Below, one piece after another: positions 62,341 to 64,000 of a DNA stretch of 64,000 nt; the first letter of the stretch is position 1, and the number at the start of each line of letters is the position of its first letter. The stretch spans positions 80,147 to 144,146 of the forward strand of contig CASJPF010000003.1 in assembly GCA_949383255.1 (NCBI GenBank), in the 5' to 3' direction. The notes under the pieces were generated by a model. It was not told the DNA's origin and did not search any database. It was given only the letters and a program-made list of their open reading frames with translations. The translations under genes were made by a program, and so were the position numbers. Origin of the DNA: Lachnospiraceae bacterium. GTDB lineage: Bacteria > Bacillota > Clostridia > Lachnospirales > Lachnospiraceae.

Positions 62341-63090
62341 ATGTATTTTCATATTATGACACTGTTCCCGGAGATGGTACTTAATGGGCTGCGCACTAGC
62401 ATTATAGGACGAGCAGAGGAGAAGGGATGCATCTCTATAGAGGCAGTAAATATACGAGACTATACACTGGATAAGCACAAAAAGGTGGACGATTACACGT
62501 ATGGGGGTGGTGCAGGTATGTTGATGCAAGCACAACCTGTATATGATTGTTGGAAGGCATTGAACGATAACATTATCTGCCGGAGAAGAGTAGAGCAGAA
62601 GGAGTTATCAGAGAATGCATTAAAGACAAGAGTAATCTATATGACACCGCAAGGAGAGGTCTTTCACCAGAAAAAAGCAATAGAGTTATCACAGGAAGAG
62701 GATTTAATTTTTTTATGCGGACATTATGAGGGGATTGATGAGCGGGTTCTGGAAGAGATTGTAACAGATTATATATCAGTTGGGGATTATGTGCTTACGG
62801 GAGGAGAGTTGCCCGCGATGGTTATAATTGATGCGGTGTCAAGACTTGTGCCGGGAGTTTTGAATAATGGGGAATCCGCGCAGACGGAGTCCCATACAAA
62901 TGGTCTCTTGGAATATCCGCAGTATTCCAGACCAGAGATTTGGCATGAGAAAAGAGTGCCAGAGGTACTTTTGAGCGGTCATCACGCCAATATAGAAAAA
63001 TGGCGTTTGGAGCAGTCATTGGAGAGGACAAAAGAACGGAGACCGGAATTATATGTGGCATATTTGAAGGAGAGTCCGCCTCATTCGTAA
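62341..63090 (+). CDS. trmD: tRNA (guanine-N1)-methyltransferase
   Basis: Makes m1G37 in tRNAs and thereby prevents frameshifting. The 249-residue SPOUT enzyme begins [10 protein letters not shown], has [30 protein letters not shown] (knot) and [15 protein letters not shown]. The spacing of 9 bp to rimM indicates co-transcription. Followed by a long repeat-rich gap. Confidence 0.97.
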   Translation: MYFHIMTLFPEMVLNGLRTSIIGRAEEKGCISIEAVNIRDYTLDKHKKVDDYTYGGGAGMLMQAQPVYDCWKALNDNIICRRRVEQKELSENALKTRVIYMTPQGEVFHQKKAIELSQEEDLIFLCGHYEGIDERVLEEIVTDYISVGDYVLTGGELPAMVIIDAVSRLVPGVLNNGESAQTESHTNGLLEYPQYSRPEIWHEKRVPEVLLSGHHANIEKWRLEQSLERTKERRPELYVAYLKESPPHS

Positions 63091-63167
63091 CAGTTTAGAC
63101 AAGCTGACCTGTTGTAGCAAAAGATTTGCTTTACAAATAAATTTTTATTAGCGAACTGTATAGTTTC

Positions 63168-63204
63168 TTACATGGCTTAAAAAACCATAATTTGCAGTAA
63201 ATGC
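63168..63204 (-). repeat. Dispersed repeat, copy 2
   Basis: The reverse complement matches 22095-22131 at 34 of 37 positions. Both copies keep the CATTTACTGCAAATTATGG core and the AAGCC palindrome. The trmD-rplS gap (63091-63555) also has GCGTAAACA at about 63213 and again at 63296, and no other gene. Confidence 0.75.
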
Positions 63205-63246
63205 TAAGTTTTGCGTAAACAATAATGAATTGTTATTTAAAACATT

Positions 63247-63309
63247 ATTACTGTTCACACCACATCAGTTTTTAGCAGAATTTTAAGCATTGTTCGCGTA
63301 AACAGTAAC
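63247..63309. repeat. Inverted-repeat unit related to the MITE at 51821
   Basis: ATTACTGTTCA (63247-63257) and TAAACAGTAAC (63299-63309) resemble the terminal repeats of the element at 51821-51953. No target duplication is seen, so it may be an old or partial copy, and with 63168-63204 part of a composite. Confidence 0.5.
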
Positions 63310-63423
63310 ATTGCTGCACATAAATTGATAAAGGGCATCAATTTGGCTGCACTTTTTACTATTTTTGCATACCTATGAACAATAACAAAATATTCATAAA
63401 AAAGTGAAAATAGAAAAATTTAC

Positions 63424-63452
63424 TTGCATTTAAGCCAGATTTATGGTAAATT
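63424..63452 (+). promoter_or_regulatory. Promoter of rplS with extended -10
   Basis: TTGCAT (63424-63429) and TGGTAAATT (TAAATT 63447-63452) with a 17-bp spacer. The leader of about 95 nt to rplS could hold an autoregulatory structure; I could not identify one. Confidence 0.7.
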
Positions 63453-63555
63453 ACTACTGTTGCGAATAAAGAGATGGTCCTCTGGTACAAGTTATGTAAG
63501 AATGGTTACAATATAGAAGTATTAAGAACGTCGAAAAAATAAGGAGGCAAAGCAA

Positions 63556-63903
63556 ATGAACGAAATTATTAGAGAAATTGAAAAAGAACAGTTAAAGGAA
63601 AAAGTTGATAGTTTTAAAGTTGGTGATACTGTGCGTGTGCATGGTAAAATCAAGGAAGGTAACCGTGAGAGAATTCAGATTTTTGAAGGTACTGTATTAA
63701 AGATTCAGGGTGGCAGCAATAGAAAAACCTTTACCGTCAGAAAGATTTCCAATGGTGTTGGTGTAGAGAAGACATGGCCAATACATTCTCCAAATGTCGA
63801 GAAAGTTGAGCTTGTGAGAGCTGGTAAAGTAAGACGCGCAAAACTGTTTTACTTAAGAGATCGCGTTGGTAAGAAAGCTAAGGTAAAAGAACTGATGAAA
63901 TAA
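63556..63903 (+). CDS. rplS: 50S ribosomal protein L19
   Basis: A 115-residue L19: [29 protein letters not shown], then [34 protein letters not shown] and [24 protein letters not shown] precedes ATG 63556. It has its own promoter and terminator, separated from trmD by a repeat-rich gap. Confidence 0.97.
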   Translation: MNEIIREIEKEQLKEKVDSFKVGDTVRVHGKIKEGNRERIQIFEGTVLKIQGGSNRKTFTVRKISNGVGVEKTWPIHSPNVEKVELVRAGKVRRAKLFYLRDRVGKKAKVKELMK

Positions 63904-63915
63904 TTGGTTTGAGTG

Positions 63916-63945
63916 GCGGAGTTTGGTGACAAACTCCGCTTTTGT
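63916..63945 (+). terminator. Rho-independent terminator after rplS
   Basis: GCGGAGTTT (63916-63924) pairs with AAACTCCGC (63931-63939) and TTTTGTG follows. Bases 63946-64000 hold nothing I can name. Confidence 0.88.
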
Positions 63946-64000
63946 GTAATTAGTGTCTGCTGATTAGGTTTAAAACACTTGATTTTATCGACTTTTACCG

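Noticed and set aside
1..64000. CRISPR arrays, tRNA or rRNA genes
   Set aside because: No regularly spaced repeats with spacers, no cloverleaf ending in CCA and no rRNA-like stretch were noticed by eye.

Overview
The window looks like a low-GC Gram-positive chromosome, most likely a Lachnospiraceae-type clostridium. The evidence is the ylxM-ffh-rpsP-khpA-rimM-trmD-rplS order, a T-box in front of a complete trpEGDCFBA operon, near-consensus sigma-A promoters with strong Shine-Dalgarno sites, and a large hybrid kinase with a multi-spanning membrane input domain. No rRNA, tRNA or CRISPR array was seen. The family assignment is inference from gene content, not from a search.

Region 1 (1-21573) is a surface- or protein-glycan locus read left to right. 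It holds a transketolase-like subunit cut by the window edge, glycosyltransferases of several folds (GT2, GT-B, GT-D, Caps_synth type), CapF and CapG enzymes for UDP-L-FucNAc, three methyltransferases, a DegT aminotransferase, a cupin, a methyltransferase/cytidylyltransferase fusion and two TIM-barrel isomerase-like proteins. Its most striking property is that nine of these otherwise unrelated proteins carry the same ~95-residue Rossmann-like module, placed N-terminally, C-terminally or internally. One isomerase paralogue with the module has lost its metal ligands.

Region 2 (21.6-35.6 kb) is housekeeping: a small protein, a structured leader, a zinc-finger membrane protein, a DNA polymerase I whose 5'-nuclease domain is eroded, coaE, an FtsA-like ATPase with a long charged tail, a YycJ-type hydrolase, an ACT protein, a PFL/UPF0210 protein, tmcAL on the other strand, a hemerythrin/receiver protein, a small coiled-coil protein and asnS.

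Region 3 (35.6-51.8 kb) is accessory signalling and transport. It has a broken XRE regulator, a two-component system with a BceAB/MacB-like ABC transporter flanked by two copies of a matched operator-like element, an IS3 orfA relic, a chemoreceptor, two MATE transporters, a hybrid kinase with its response regulator, and a TetR-regulated membrane protein.

Region 4 (51.8-64 kb) has a 133-bp MITE-like element with 8-bp target duplications, the T-box-controlled trp operon carrying a second MITE-like element between trpF and trpB, and the SRP/ribosome-maturation operon ending in trmD, then a repeat-rich gap and rplS. In this last region the genes form two large transcription units, one for tryptophan synthesis controlled by uncharged tRNA(Trp), the other for protein targeting, ribosomal protein S16, 16S rRNA maturation and tRNA m1G37 methylation.
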